This document shows positions 1 to 8,811 of a stretch of DNA of 64,000 nucleotides, piece by piece. A model generated the notes under the pieces. The model worked only from the letters and a program-made list of their open reading frames with translations, ran no database searches and had not been told where the DNA came from. Numbering within the stretch: the stretch's first letter is position 1; every line of letters starts with the position of its first letter. Source of the stretch: Bradyrhizobium jicamae (GTDB lineage Bacteria > Pseudomonadota > Alphaproteobacteria > Rhizobiales > Xanthobacteraceae); NCBI RefSeq assembly GCF_018130695.1, contig NZ_JAFCJX010000006.1:124001-188000 (forward strand). The letters run 5' to 3'. Both the position numbers and the translations under genes were made by a program.

Positions 1-163
1 CCTCGTTGCCGAGCCAGTGGCTCTCGAACTCGGCGAAGATGTCGTTGATCCCGGCGCCGCCGATGTCCATCTGGTAGAGCGCCTGGACGGCCGCGAGCCG
101 CGCGGCACCGCGCCGGTTGGCTTTCTTGTCGGGACCTTTCGCCGGCTTCTTGCTGTCAGCCAT
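1..163 (-). CDS. nusB: Transcription antitermination factor NusB, N-terminal part (cut by window edge)
   Basis: NusB binds boxA RNA together with ribosomal protein S10 and supports antitermination, mainly on rRNA operons. Only about the first 54 codons are present; the 3' end lies outside the window. The protein starts [10 protein letters not shown] and continues with [20 protein letters not shown], the typical first helix of the family. The ATG at 163 lies two bases beyond the ribH stop codon, so the two genes are very probably one transcript. A ribH-nusB order is common in alphaproteobacteria. Confidence 0.9.
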   Translation of the reverse strand, partial: MADSKKPAKGPDKKANRRGAARLAAVQALYQMDIGGAGINDIFAEFESHWLGNE

Positions 164-165
164 GA

Positions 166-657
166 TCAAGCCTTTGCCAGCCGGCGCTTGATGCGCAGCA
201 TCGCGAGCGCCGCGCGCGCGGCATCGCCGCCCTTGTTGAGTTCGCTGGCGCGGGCCCGCGCCCACGCCTGCGCCTCGGTGTTGACGGTGAGGATGCCGTT
301 GCCGAGCGGGAATTTGCGCGCGATGGCAAGGTCCATCAGGCCGCGCGAGGATTCCTGCGAGACGATCTCGAAATGGATGGTATCGCCGCGCACCACGCAG
401 CCGAGCGCGATCGCCGCGTCATACGGCTTGCCCTTCTCGGCGGCGGCATCGATCGCGATCGCGATCGCCGCCGGGATCTCCAGTGCGCCGGGCACCGTGA
501 TCACCTCATGGGTCGCACCGGCCGCCTTGATCTCGGTCACCGCGCCTTCCAGCAGCGCATCCTGGATGTCGTCATAGAACCGCGCCTCGACGATCAGCAC
601 GCGCGCGCCGGAAATGTCGGTCTGGTCCTTCAGGGGTGCACGCCGTGCGTCAGCCAT
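166..657 (-). CDS. ribH: 6,7-dimethyl-8-ribityllumazine synthase
   Basis: RibH condenses 5-amino-6-ribitylamino-uracil with 3,4-dihydroxy-2-butanone 4-phosphate to give lumazine, the penultimate step of riboflavin synthesis. From the chosen ATG ([12 protein letters not shown]) the protein has 163 residues, the usual size. Family signatures are visible: [12 protein letters not shown] near the N-terminus, [11 protein letters not shown], and the substrate-site segment [13 protein letters not shown]. In-frame starts further upstream (669, 708) exist but would add a non-conserved tail. It lies between ribE and nusB on the same strand. A 97-base gap upstream holds an inverted repeat with a consensus -35 box, so it may also have its own promoter. 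Confidence 0.93.
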   Translation of the reverse strand: MADARRAPLKDQTDISGARVLIVEARFYDDIQDALLEGAVTEIKAAGATHEVITVPGALEIPAAIAIAIDAAAEKGKPYDAAIALGCVVRGDTIHFEIVSQESSRGLMDLAIARKFPLGNGILTVNTEAQAWARARASELNKGGDAARAALAMLRIKRRLAKA

Positions 658-677
658 CTCTGTATCCATTTCATATC

Positions 678-709
678 GTTGACATTTATCAATAACGCTG
701 GATGTCAAC
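678..709 (-). promoter_or_regulatory. Inverted repeat with TTGACA box upstream of ribH
   Basis: Perfect 8-base arms (GTTGACAT and ATGTCAAC) are separated by 16 bases. Read on the minus strand, the first arm contains the -35 consensus TTGACA, 20-50 bases upstream of the ribH start. It could be a promoter overlapping an operator, or simply a hairpin in the ribE-ribH spacer. I see no FMN riboswitch consensus here. Confidence 0.35.
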
Positions 710-754
710 GGTGCGCGTATGTACTCGCGCCAGCAGGCAAAGCCAAGGGCGCTG

Positions 755-1363
755 CTACTTCATTTCCGACAGCCTGGCCGCATAGCGGGCCATCAGGTCC
801 ACTTCGATATTGACCTCGCTGCCGGCCTTCCAGCCGCCCAGCGTCGTCACACTCAGAGTATGCGGGATGATCAGCACCGAAAACGTGACATCGTCGACCG
901 TATTCACAGTCAGCGACACACCGTCCAGCGTGATCGAACCCTTGGTCGCGATGAACCGCGCCAGCTCCCGCGTGGTCCTCAGCTCGAAGCGCGCCATGTC
1001 GGGCAGATCGTCGCGCTTGACGATGGTGGCGACGCCGTCGGCATGACCAGCCACGATATGGCCGCCGAGCTCGTCGCCGATCTTCAGCGCGCGCTCGAGG
1101 TTGAGCCGCGTTCCCTTCGCCCAATGCTTGGCCGTGGTCATGCCGAGCGTTTCGGCCGCGGCATCGACATCGAACCAGGTCCTGTCACCCTCGACGCCGG
1201 AGGCGACCACGGTGAGGCAGACCCCGTTGCAGGCGATCGAGGCGCCATCGGCGATGGTCGTCTGGTCGTAGCGGCAGCCGATCCGCATCCGATGCAATTG
1301 CCCCTGCGCCACCGGCGTCAGGGCTGTGATCTCACCGACATCGGTGACTATTCCGGTAAACAT
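755..1363 (-). CDS. ribE: Riboflavin synthase alpha subunit
   Basis: Converts two molecules of 6,7-dimethyl-8-ribityllumazine into riboflavin and the pyrimidine recycled by RibH. The 202-residue protein shows the two tandem lumazine-binding barrels: the first begins [10 protein letters not shown] and contains [12 protein letters not shown], the second contains [12 protein letters not shown] and the matching [12 protein letters not shown]. The start codon overlaps the ribD stop codon (TGATG), typical of translational coupling. Length and motifs match the family fully. The symbol ribC is used for the same enzyme in some genomes. Confidence 0.95.
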   Translation of the reverse strand: MFTGIVTDVGEITALTPVAQGQLHRMRIGCRYDQTTIADGASIACNGVCLTVVASGVEGDRTWFDVDAAAETLGMTTAKHWAKGTRLNLERALKIGDELGGHIVAGHADGVATIVKRDDLPDMARFELRTTRELARFIATKGSITLDGVSLTVNTVDDVTFSVLIIPHTLSVTTLGGWKAGSEVNIEVDLMARYAARLSEMK

Positions 1364-2514
1364 CAGGCGCGCTCGTAAATCGTCAAACTGTCCTTGGCGA
1401 GGCTCTCGCTAGCACGAAGCCTGAAGGCCTGCGACTGCGTGATTGCGGCCAGCGGCAATGCGCCGAGCGCAGGAACGCCATCGGCGCCGATCGTATCCCG
1501 CCCACGCAACAGCCAGATTTCATCGACCAGGCCCGCCGCGATGAAAGATTCTGCCACGCGCGCCCCGCCCTCGACCATCAGCCGCGAAATCCCCTTCTCC
1601 GCGAGCGTATGCAGCACATCAGGCAGATCGAGCCCCGGCGGATTGGCCGACGGCTGCACGCGCATCACCTGCGCCCCGGCGGCGCCGAGCGCCATCGCAG
1701 CAGGTGCCTCGGCGAAATCCGAGGTCATCACCCAGAGCGGCGTCTCGCGCGCCGAATGCACCATCCGGCTGGCGCCCGGCAGCCGCAACGCGCGGTCCAG
1801 CACGACCCGCACCGGCGAGCGCGCTGCCATGCCCGGCAGGCGGCAGGTCAGCATCGGATCGTCAGCGAGCACCGTGCCGATCCCGACCAAAATCGCGTCG
1901 CATTGCGCGCGCAGCAGATGCACCCGCGTCCGCGCCGCTTCACCTGATATCGCCACCGGCTTGTGGCCGGCCGCGCCAATCTTGTCGTCCGCGGACACCG
2001 CAAGCTTGAGGATCACATGCGGACGCTTGTCTGTGATGCGGCGGAAATGCCCGGCATGGTCACGCGCGGCGTCCGCAGCACCGAGCCCGAGATCGACGGT
2101 GATGTCAGCTGCGCGCAACCGCGCATGCCCCTGCCCGCCCACTTCCGGATTGGGATCCTCGATCGCCGACACCACGCGCGCAATGCCGGCCGCGATCACC
2201 GCGTCCGCGCAAGGCGGCGAGCGGCCGAAATGCGAGCACGGCTCCAGCGTGACATAGAGCGTTGCGCCGCGCGCCGCCTGCCCCGCCCGGCGCAGCGCCT
2301 CGACCTCGGCATGCGGCCTCCCCCCGGCCTGCGTCCAGCCTCGGCCGACGATCACGCCGTCCTTGACCACGACGGCGCCGACGGCCGGATTGGGCCAGGT
2401 CCGCCCCAGCCCGCGGCGGCCGAGCGCGAGCGCCAGCTCCATGAATCGCTGGTCGGCGGCTTTTGCCTGTTTGATTTTCTCGGCGTACTGGTCTTCCAGA
2501 ATGCGGAAGATCAT
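1363..2514 (-). CDS. ribD: Bifunctional diaminohydroxyphosphoribosylaminopyrimidine deaminase / 5-amino-6-(5-phosphoribosylamino)uracil reductase
   Basis: Catalyses the deamination and reduction steps after GTP cyclohydrolase II in riboflavin synthesis. The 383-residue protein has an N-terminal cytidine-deaminase-type zinc domain ([11 protein letters not shown], then [11 protein letters not shown], supplying the His, Glu and Cys residues) and a C-terminal NADPH-dependent reductase domain ([45 protein letters not shown]). The ATG at 2514 overlaps the nrdR stop as ATGA, which supports this start. A longer open frame continues upstream through nrdR but is only a frame shadow. The order nrdR-ribD-ribE is a frequent alphaproteobacterial arrangement. 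Confidence 0.93.
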   Translation of the reverse strand: MIFRILEDQYAEKIKQAKAADQRFMELALALGRRGLGRTWPNPAVGAVVVKDGVIVGRGWTQAGGRPHAEVEALRRAGQAARGATLYVTLEPCSHFGRSPPCADAVIAAGIARVVSAIEDPNPEVGGQGHARLRAADITVDLGLGAADAARDHAGHFRRITDKRPHVILKLAVSADDKIGAAGHKPVAISGEAARTRVHLLRAQCDAILVGIGTVLADDPMLTCRLPGMAARSPVRVVLDRALRLPGASRMVHSARETPLWVMTSDFAEAPAAMALGAAGAQVMRVQPSANPPGLDLPDVLHTLAEKGISRLMVEGGARVAESFIAAGLVDEIWLLRGRDTIGADGVPALGALPLAAITQSQAFRLRASESLAKDSLTIYERA

Positions 2515-2993
2515 TTGCGCAACGTCGCGACCCGCGGATCCTCTTCGCCGGTCAGCTCGTCCAGCACCGCCTCGAAATCCTTGGCCTCGCGGAAATTGCG
2601 ATAGACCGAGGCGAAGCGGACATAGGCGACGTCGTCGAGCTGGCGCAGATGCTCCATCACTATCTCGCCGATCGCCTCCGAGGAGATTTCCGCCTCGCCG
2701 CCGCTTTCGAGCTCGCGCACGATGGTCGAGACCATCTTCTCCACCCGCTCGGACTCCACCGGACGCTTGCGCAGGGAGATCTGCAGCGAGCGCACCAGCT
2801 TGTCGCGGTCGAACGGCACGCGCCGTCCGTTGCGCTTGATCACGGTGAGCTCGCGCAGCTGCACGCGCTCGAAGGTGGTGAAGCGGAAATTGCAGGCGAT
2901 GCACACGCGCCGCCTGCGGATCACGGCGGAATCCTCGGTCGGACGCGAGTCCTTCACCTGCGTATCAAGACTGTTGCAGCTCGGACAACGCAT
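2511..2993 (-). CDS. nrdR: Transcriptional repressor NrdR
   Basis: NrdR represses ribonucleotide reductase genes in response to ATP/dATP binding. The 160-residue protein has the family zinc ribbon with Cys3, Cys6, Cys31 and Cys34, followed by the ATP-cone ([20 protein letters not shown]). It ends in an acidic tail. It lies between glyA and ribD on the minus strand and overlaps ribD by four bases, so it is probably cotranscribed with the riboflavin genes. Confidence 0.96.
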   Translation of the reverse strand: MRCPSCNSLDTQVKDSRPTEDSAVIRRRRVCIACNFRFTTFERVQLRELTVIKRNGRRVPFDRDKLVRSLQISLRKRPVESERVEKMVSTIVRELESGGEAEISSEAIGEIVMEHLRQLDDVAYVRFASVYRNFREAKDFEAVLDELTGEEDPRVATLRK

Positions 2994-3023
2994 CCAACGA
3001 GATTCCTAAGAGGTCTTTTGTTT

Positions 3024-3072
3024 GCGCATGATCTTGTCGGAAAACCGGTACCCACTTTTCCGGATCATGCGC
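3024..3072. repeat. Palindromic dispersed repeat between glyA and nrdR
   Basis: Outer arms GCGCATGATC and GATCATGCGC and inner arms CGGAAAA and TTTTCCG form a long imperfect hairpin around GGTACCCAC. I recall very similar sequences in many Bradyrhizobium intergenic regions, but copy number cannot be checked here. It sits 5 bases beyond the glyA stop, so it may stabilise or terminate the glyA mRNA. Confidence 0.7.
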
Positions 3073-3076
3073 GTGC

Positions 3077-4378
<1,302 letters not shown>

Positions 4379-4666
4379 CGGCGAAATATCTCCACCGCCG
4401 CAAGCCTTTAGCCGGAATGCGGGCGGTCACGAGTGGCGGTCGAAGCTGGTCGCAGAGCGATATCACATCGCCCCGGAATGGCCAAGCCGTTGCGGTCCCG
4501 GGGTGCCAATTATGCCAGATATGGTGGGGATGGCGGGGATTTGGGAGGGGGCGATAGCAGCACCCAGCCAAACCTATCTAACTTGGAAAAATTGCTGTTT
4601 CTGCTCGACCGGCAAGCTCAAAGGTTAATACGCTAAACGAAACTACGATTCGCCCGAGTTTGTCCG
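4379..4666. other. Divergent intergenic region, left edge of the accessory block
   Basis: These 288 bases separate glyA (minus) from the socA-like gene (plus) and must hold both promoters. The right part is clearly AT-richer than the housekeeping DNA to the left. I found no convincing attachment site, tRNA fragment or integrase at this edge. Confidence 0.5.
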
Positions 4667-5221
4667 ATGTCTGCCCCATTTGATCCTAGGGCGATAGCAA
4701 ACCTAATGCTCGACGTAGCCGATGGAAACGGCCAGCGTCTGTCCAATCTTGCGTTGCAGAAGTTGCTCTACTTTGCCCACGCCACCTTTCTCATTGAGAC
4801 GGGCACTCCACTCGTTAGCGGCTTTTTCGAAGCGTGGAAGTACGGGCCAGTGCATCCCATTGTTTATCGATCGTTTCGGTCTTCTGAAGGAAGACCGATC
4901 AAAGATCGCGCGATGAGCGAAGACCCCGTTACTGGCGAGCTACGTCTGCCAACGATCGCCGACGCTCCTGACGCTATGAGACACGTTCGAAAGATACTTG
5001 CGCTATACGGCACGATCACCCCGGGTCGCTTGGTCGACATCACCCATGCCCCCAATGCGCCGTGGCACTACATTGTGAACAAATCGAAAACATCCGTTGC
5101 TCTGGGTCTCCGGATACCTGACAATGTGATTCGCGATCGATTTAAATTTCACAAGGTGACAGTTTCGGCCGCACCGCGGCACGGAGAGCCTGATGAAGAT
5201 TCGCCCATTGCCGGAAACTGA
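4667..5221 (+). CDS. SocA/Panacea-domain (DUF4065) antitoxin-like protein
   Basis: The first 110 residues carry the Panacea (DUF4065) pattern: LMLDVADGNGQRLSNLALQK, then LLYFAHATFLIETGTPL, then EAWKYGPVHPIVYRSF. In Caulobacter the DUF4065 protein SocA is a proteolytic adaptor antitoxin that hands the toxin SocB to ClpXP; elsewhere Panacea proteins neutralise many unrelated toxins. The downstream gene overlaps this one by 29 bases on the same strand, as expected of an antitoxin-toxin pair. Base composition is AT-richer than in the flanking genes. The domain call is strong; the SocA assignment depends on the partner. Confidence 0.82.
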   Translation: MSAPFDPRAIANLMLDVADGNGQRLSNLALQKLLYFAHATFLIETGTPLVSGFFEAWKYGPVHPIVYRSFRSSEGRPIKDRAMSEDPVTGELRLPTIADAPDAMRHVRKILALYGTITPGRLVDITHAPNAPWHYIVNKSKTSVALGLRIPDNVIRDRFKFHKVTVSAAPRHGEPDEDSPIAGN

Positions 5222-5903
5222 TCTCGCGCGCATCGCGCCGATGCCACGAGACGAGAAGCGACGCGCACTGCTGCAGCAGAAGGAAGGATGGTCTCCGTAT
5301 TCCTACCTTCCCGCACGGCTTGCAGTCCCTGACATTCTGAACACCCAATACGATCTGCTTCCTCCCTCCAGCCCTACACCGTGGGCTCAAGTCCATAGTC
5401 GCGTACTTCACGAGAGTCGGAGTACCGTAGAGTTTGAGAACAATCTTGCGGTCTCTGCCGCACTTTATGCACATGCCCAGCAGCAGAGTTGCTTTTCTCG
5501 GCACAGGCCATTCGGAACGGTCTCGACCTCGATTGCTGATCCGCTGCGATATTGGTTGGACTTAGTGGTCACGTTTCAAGACCGATCGTTCATTCCGTTC
5601 TTTGACCCTCGACGAGGAAAAAGGCTAACTGCGCGTGGCAGGCGGTTTGTCTTTTCGATGATGCATGAAAACATCCGTGTGCGGGATCCCGATTACGCGG
5701 GCTTGGACCTACGCATATTTCAGTTTAGTTCGGCAAAAGATCAGCCGCGCGAGCTCAGAATTTTTTCCAGTGAAGGCGAAGAACTTTACACCTTCGACGA
5801 ACTGAACGAGATGATCCAGGAAACCTACGATATGTGGTCGGAAATCTTGTTTGAGCGGACTGCAAAACGTCGTGCCAGCGGCGGGGCTGGTCCATTGATT
5901 TGA
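5193..5903 (+). CDS. Probable SocB-like toxin (DNA replication inhibitor) partner of the Panacea antitoxin
   Basis: A 236-residue protein with no signal peptide or membrane segment, starting MKIRPLPETDLARI inside the 3' end of the antitoxin gene. Caulobacter SocB binds the DNA polymerase sliding clamp DnaN and blocks replication. Residues 52-56 here are QYDLL, close to the clamp-binding pentapeptide consensus QL(S/D)LF, within a segment ILNTQYDLLPP. A second conserved-looking region is DPLRYWLDLVVTFQDRSFIPFFDPRRG. Gene order, size and clamp motif fit SocB. I cannot align it, so a different Panacea-partner toxin remains possible. Confidence 0.65.
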   Translation: MKIRPLPETDLARIAPMPRDEKRRALLQQKEGWSPYSYLPARLAVPDILNTQYDLLPPSSPTPWAQVHSRVLHESRSTVEFENNLAVSAALYAHAQQQSCFSRHRPFGTVSTSIADPLRYWLDLVVTFQDRSFIPFFDPRRGKRLTARGRRFVFSMMHENIRVRDPDYAGLDLRIFQFSSAKDQPRELRIFSSEGEELYTFDELNEMIQETYDMWSEILFERTAKRRASGGAGPLI

Positions 5904-5920
5904 CGTTTTGCTGCGTCGAA

Positions 5921-6124
5921 TTAGAGTTCGCTATTTTTTGTTGGCTTCGTGAATCCCTCGCGGATTACACGTTCCAAGACAGTTGTCCCGTGTCTCTGCG
6001 TACGGACAGCGCCTAAATCGGCGACGCTTCCCTTGCTAATTTGAGCGTTGCTTATGGAAGGTTCAGATTTCGTTTGTGCAGGAAGTGACAAACGCAACTG
6101 ACGATCATCTCGTCGTTCAGGCAT
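5921..6124 (-). CDS. Small basic protein translationally coupled to the dCTP deaminase gene
   Basis: A 67-residue protein (MPERRDDRQLRLSLPAQ...) that I do not recognise. Its ATG lies 8 bases inside the 3' end of the deaminase gene and is preceded at ideal distance by GGGAG, so translation is probably coupled. A longer frame exists upstream but would begin inside the deaminase gene without a ribosome site. The protein is rich in Arg and Ser, has no membrane segment, and ends RVIREGFTKPTKNSEL. It converges on the socB-like gene with a 17-base gap. Function is unknown; an accessory or regulatory role for the deaminase is inference from the overlap alone. Confidence 0.6.
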   Translation of the reverse strand: MPERRDDRQLRLSLPAQTKSEPSISNAQISKGSVADLGAVRTQRHGTTVLERVIREGFTKPTKNSEL

Positions 6125-7670
6125 TCTTCTCTCCCGATGTCTTTCCAGCCTCAATCTTCATAAGTCTGGCAACCACTAATCTCTCACGAGCCTCGAAGCC
6201 ATCGAGTGGCGCAAGCGATACAGGCTTAGCTTCGTGACGATTCGTTAACAACAACCTACCTTCTTTCTTTCGAGCGCCGCGATCCTTGAATAGACGGATC
6301 ATGTTTCTGGGCGCCACGCCCTCATATTGCAGAAAGACCACTTTCTTACCGAGATCGGCCTCGCTTATTGAAATTGTATCCTCGTGAAGATTAAGCGCCA
6401 AGCTCTTCGTGTACGGTTCAATGTAGATCACCCGCCGAATGCCGGCAGCAACAATATGCCTCGCACAGCTGTGACACGGGAAGGTAGTTGAATACAACGT
6501 TCCTCCAATCAGGCCGGCTTTACCGTTCCTTGCCACGGAAATGATCGCCTCCATTTCCGCGTGAACCGCACGAGAGAATTCAATCAAGTTCTTCACATCG
6601 GAATTATGAAGAACATTAATTGCGCGAGCCTGTTTCTTTGCATCCACCGCTCCGCTCTTAGAATCAAAAATTCCAGCTTCTCCGAGGGCGACAGCAATAC
6701 GCGAAAGTATCTCCTCCTTTCTTGAATCGTTATGGCAAATCTTTCCTCGCCATTGGAAGCAACGATGATCGTCATCGCCGTCCTCCCGGGAGTAAAGACC
6801 GCCACCAAACTTCGGGACATCGTTGTTACCCATGCCAATGATGTCGCCTTCGGCATTAGCGATAACGGCCCCGACTTGTCGAGAAAGGCACGCTGATTCT
6901 GCCGCGGCGGATGTTGCAGCGTACATCGCGCTTTCGTCTTTCGTCGGCGTTTGGACTCCGATCGCAAAAATAACGTCCAAGAAGCGATCAACAGTTCGGC
7001 TCAAATTCTTGTCGTTGTCGCCATCGTTCCGGATGAAAAAGTCGCCCAAGAACATTGCATCTCTAACACGCTGGCCGGACCTCACTCCTTCATCTTCGTC
7101 ACGCCTAAATATCTCAACGATATAGTTTTCATTGTGCCCCTCCATAACTAAGCGGCTACGACGGACCTCGTCCGGCGCAAAGATGCCGATCAACCAGAAG
7201 GTCTCACCGTACACCTCTCGCAATCGCTTCACTTCATCAGGATGCTTGATTGAGTCGACAATCGTGAAATGCCGGCGCGGTTTTGGCAAATCGCCTTCTC
7301 GAGCGCCACGATCTAAATTTATTTGAGCAACGATCTTCTCGATGAGGTAGGTGTTTCCAAAAGTCTGACGCAGCTTAGTTCCGAAGTGTTGGAGTCTTTC
7401 GGTACGACGACCGTCATTTGATTCTACCGCTTCTTCGCCCAATACCTTCGCGCTTTGATTAATGATTGCGCTGACCTTTAAAGTTCTCCCTTCATATCCA
7501 AACTGAGACTTGAGCTTTTCACTAAATATGCTCGCGCAATACGAGATTCCGGAGCCGATTGGTCCGACGAATCCGATGACAAGTTCATCCGTCTTGCGGT
7601 CATCTACGTCGAGCAGATCGACATCTGTGTCGACTGAAAACAATGCAGTCTGTCGCTTCTGAATTGGCAT
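6117..7670 (-). CDS. Anti-phage dCTP deaminase with N-terminal P-loop domain (AvcD/DCD type)
   Basis: This 517-residue protein matches the two-domain layout of the anti-phage dCTP deaminases (AvcD in Vibrio and related enzymes), which deplete dCTP/dCMP pools on infection. Residues 31-45 (VIGFVGPIGSGISYC) form a P-loop-like nucleotide site; the usual Walker lysine is replaced by Ile42. The C-terminal deaminase domain has the zinc-site pair HAE (370-372) and PCHSC (398-402). Between them lies a family-type insertion with HRCFQWRGKICHND. The ATG at 7670 follows a good ribosome site (AGGA). AT-rich composition suggests acquisition. It is followed by an overlapping 67-codon gene and preceded by a transcript terminator. 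Confidence 0.88.
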   Translation of the reverse strand: MPIQKRQTALFSVDTDVDLLDVDDRKTDELVIGFVGPIGSGISYCASIFSEKLKSQFGYEGRTLKVSAIINQSAKVLGEEAVESNDGRRTERLQHFGTKLRQTFGNTYLIEKIVAQINLDRGAREGDLPKPRRHFTIVDSIKHPDEVKRLREVYGETFWLIGIFAPDEVRRSRLVMEGHNENYIVEIFRRDEDEGVRSGQRVRDAMFLGDFFIRNDGDNDKNLSRTVDRFLDVIFAIGVQTPTKDESAMYAATSAAAESACLSRQVGAVIANAEGDIIGMGNNDVPKFGGGLYSREDGDDDHRCFQWRGKICHNDSRKEEILSRIAVALGEAGIFDSKSGAVDAKKQARAINVLHNSDVKNLIEFSRAVHAEMEAIISVARNGKAGLIGGTLYSTTFPCHSCARHIVAAGIRRVIYIEPYTKSLALNLHEDTISISEADLGKKVVFLQYEGVAPRNMIRLFKDRGARKKEGRLLLTNRHEAKPVSLAPLDGFEARERLVVARLMKIEAGKTSGEKNA

Positions 7671-7724
7671 AGTATTCCTGGTTGAAACGCAATGTGGAGG
7701 ACAACCTGACAGGAAAATCGTATG

Positions 7725-7750
7725 AAAAACAAGTCGGTATCATTACCGAC
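7725..7750 (-). terminator. Intrinsic terminator between parD and the deaminase gene
   Basis: Read on the minus strand: a perfect 7-base stem GTCGGTA/TACCGAC with a four-base loop ATGA, followed by TTGTTTTTC. This is a classic Rho-independent layout, pointing toward the deaminase gene. Confidence 0.7.
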
Positions 7751-7816
7751 GGCCCGAACGCGTGTTGAAACAAGCAAAGGACTAAAGGACCAGACCCCCG
7801 CGAGCAATACTAGCTG

Positions 7817-7844
7817 GCGGACAAAATTCCTTGCTCGACGGGCA
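7817..7844. repeat. Copy 1 of a 28-base dispersed repeat
   Basis: These 28 bases differ at only one position from 11281-11308. Both copies contain GGACAAAATTCCTTG followed by a CGACGGGCA segment. The second copy begins a larger dispersed element; this one appears truncated and degenerate. Confidence 0.7.
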
Positions 7845-7906
7845 CGTAGAGTTCGAGCAATCCTCGCATGCCTGATTTGGCCAGATCAGTTTGGTCGGCA
7901 GTACGC

Positions 7907-8191
7907 TCAAGCTTTCTTGGAAGACTTCCTGGCCAACCGAGCGCGCGCCTCCTTGCGCAGCGCCTTCATGTCAAGAACGCCGGCAGAGCCACTGGCAACA
8001 CCCTCGTCCCAGAGCTGGCGAAGGCGCTTGATTTCGTCCTGGCGCAACTCACGCTTGAGCTGCCAGTCCCGCACGGCCTCTCGCACAATCTCGCTCGTGG
8101 TGGCGTACTCGCCGGCATCCACGGCAGCCTTGAGCGACGACACCTGCTCCCCCGTCAACGCCACGCTTAGTTTTTCGACCTTGCTCGCCAC
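7907..8191 (-). CDS. ParD-type ribbon-helix-helix antitoxin without a visible ParE
   Basis: A 94-residue protein with an N-terminal ribbon-helix-helix ([27 protein letters not shown]) followed by the ParD signature [20 protein letters not shown] and a basic tail. ParD proteins repress their own operon and neutralise ParE gyrase toxins. The start is GTG at 8191, placed five bases after GGAGGAGG. A parE gene would be expected immediately downstream on the minus strand, but the 236 bases before the deaminase gene contain none. It is either an orphan left after toxin loss or a regulator with another target. An AT-rich promoter-like stretch (TAGTATAAAG) lies just upstream. Confidence 0.85.
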   Translation of the reverse strand: MASKVEKLSVALTGEQVSSLKAAVDAGEYATTSEIVREAVRDWQLKRELRQDEIKRLRQLWDEGVASGSAGVLDMKALRKEARARLARKSSKKA

Positions 8192-8248
8192 AGCCGCCTC
8201 CTCCGAGGGGCAAATATTACTACTTTATACTACCAATGCCAACCGGCG

Positions 8249-8605
8249 CTAATTCTTACCTGTCGCGCACGCCGCCTGGCAGCTCTCCATGCCATCGAAG
8301 CAGGCGTCGACCTTTGCCTTGTCCAGCAAGCCCGCCGAGCAGGCGCCGAAGCGGTCGCTGCACGCGGCGCGGCAGGCTTCCGTCTCCCGAACGGACGCCT
8401 CCCTGGGTGGCGCACCCGTGCAGGAGCTGGCAAACGGCACGTTGCTCCAGGACCAGGCGAACTCGCGGCCGTTCATGTCGACGCATTGGCGTGCGGCCAG
8501 CGGTGCCTGATCGGTGGCAGGCGCTTCGTCGGCACGCGACAGTGCGCACTGTAAGAACAGACAAAAGCCCATCAGGGCGACCGCAAGACCGGTAGGTCGG
8601 ACCAT
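8249..8605 (-). CDS. Small cysteine-rich secreted protein, function unknown
   Basis: From the ATG at 8605 (ribosome site GGAG upstream) the 118-residue product starts MVRPTGLAVALMGFCLFLQCALSRADEA, a clear Sec signal peptide with cleavage likely after SRA. The mature part has nine cysteines, arranged partly as CRAACSDRFGACSAG and CFDGMESCQAAC, which suggests a disulfide-stabilised periplasmic domain. An in-frame upstream start at 8653 would bury the signal peptide and is less likely. I do not recognise the family. It lies at the right border of the accessory block and is divergent from the secreted TolA-like gene. Confidence 0.75.
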   Translation of the reverse strand: MVRPTGLAVALMGFCLFLQCALSRADEAPATDQAPLAARQCVDMNGREFAWSWSNVPFASSCTGAPPREASVRETEACRAACSDRFGACSAGLLDKAKVDACFDGMESCQAACATGKN

Positions 8606-8811
8606 CGGCAACGCTCCGTTTGAGGCGACGCGCTGCCTCGATCGGCTGCTCAACCCTCAGGATACTTCGCTAGCGCCTGGCCAAGATCATGGCGTTAACG
8701 ATACGGCGCCACGTTTACCTCAAACCCAGGGCGCCTCGCGACCCTGCAATTGCAGATTGTTTCTGGCACCGGGCTGAGCCATCCTCCCGCTCGTTTTCGG
8801 CCCGGTGCCCG

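Larger units (their letters stand above)
7671..7906 (-). ncRNA. Candidate small RNA upstream of the deaminase gene (AvcI-like position)
   Basis: This gap holds no credible ORF in either strand. On the minus strand it ends in a strong intrinsic-terminator shape at 7725-7750, only 55 bases before the deaminase start. In Vibrio, avcD is preceded by a noncoding RNA (AvcI) that inhibits the enzyme, and this is the same position and orientation. No sequence similarity is claimed. The terminator might instead end the parD transcript, so this is a proposal only; the true RNA 5' end is unknown. Confidence 0.4.

Noticed and set aside
7604..7807. A 67-codon minus-strand ORF between parD and the deaminase gene, as a ParE remnant
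   Set aside because: Its translation has no ParE/RelE features and it overlaps the start of the deaminase gene.
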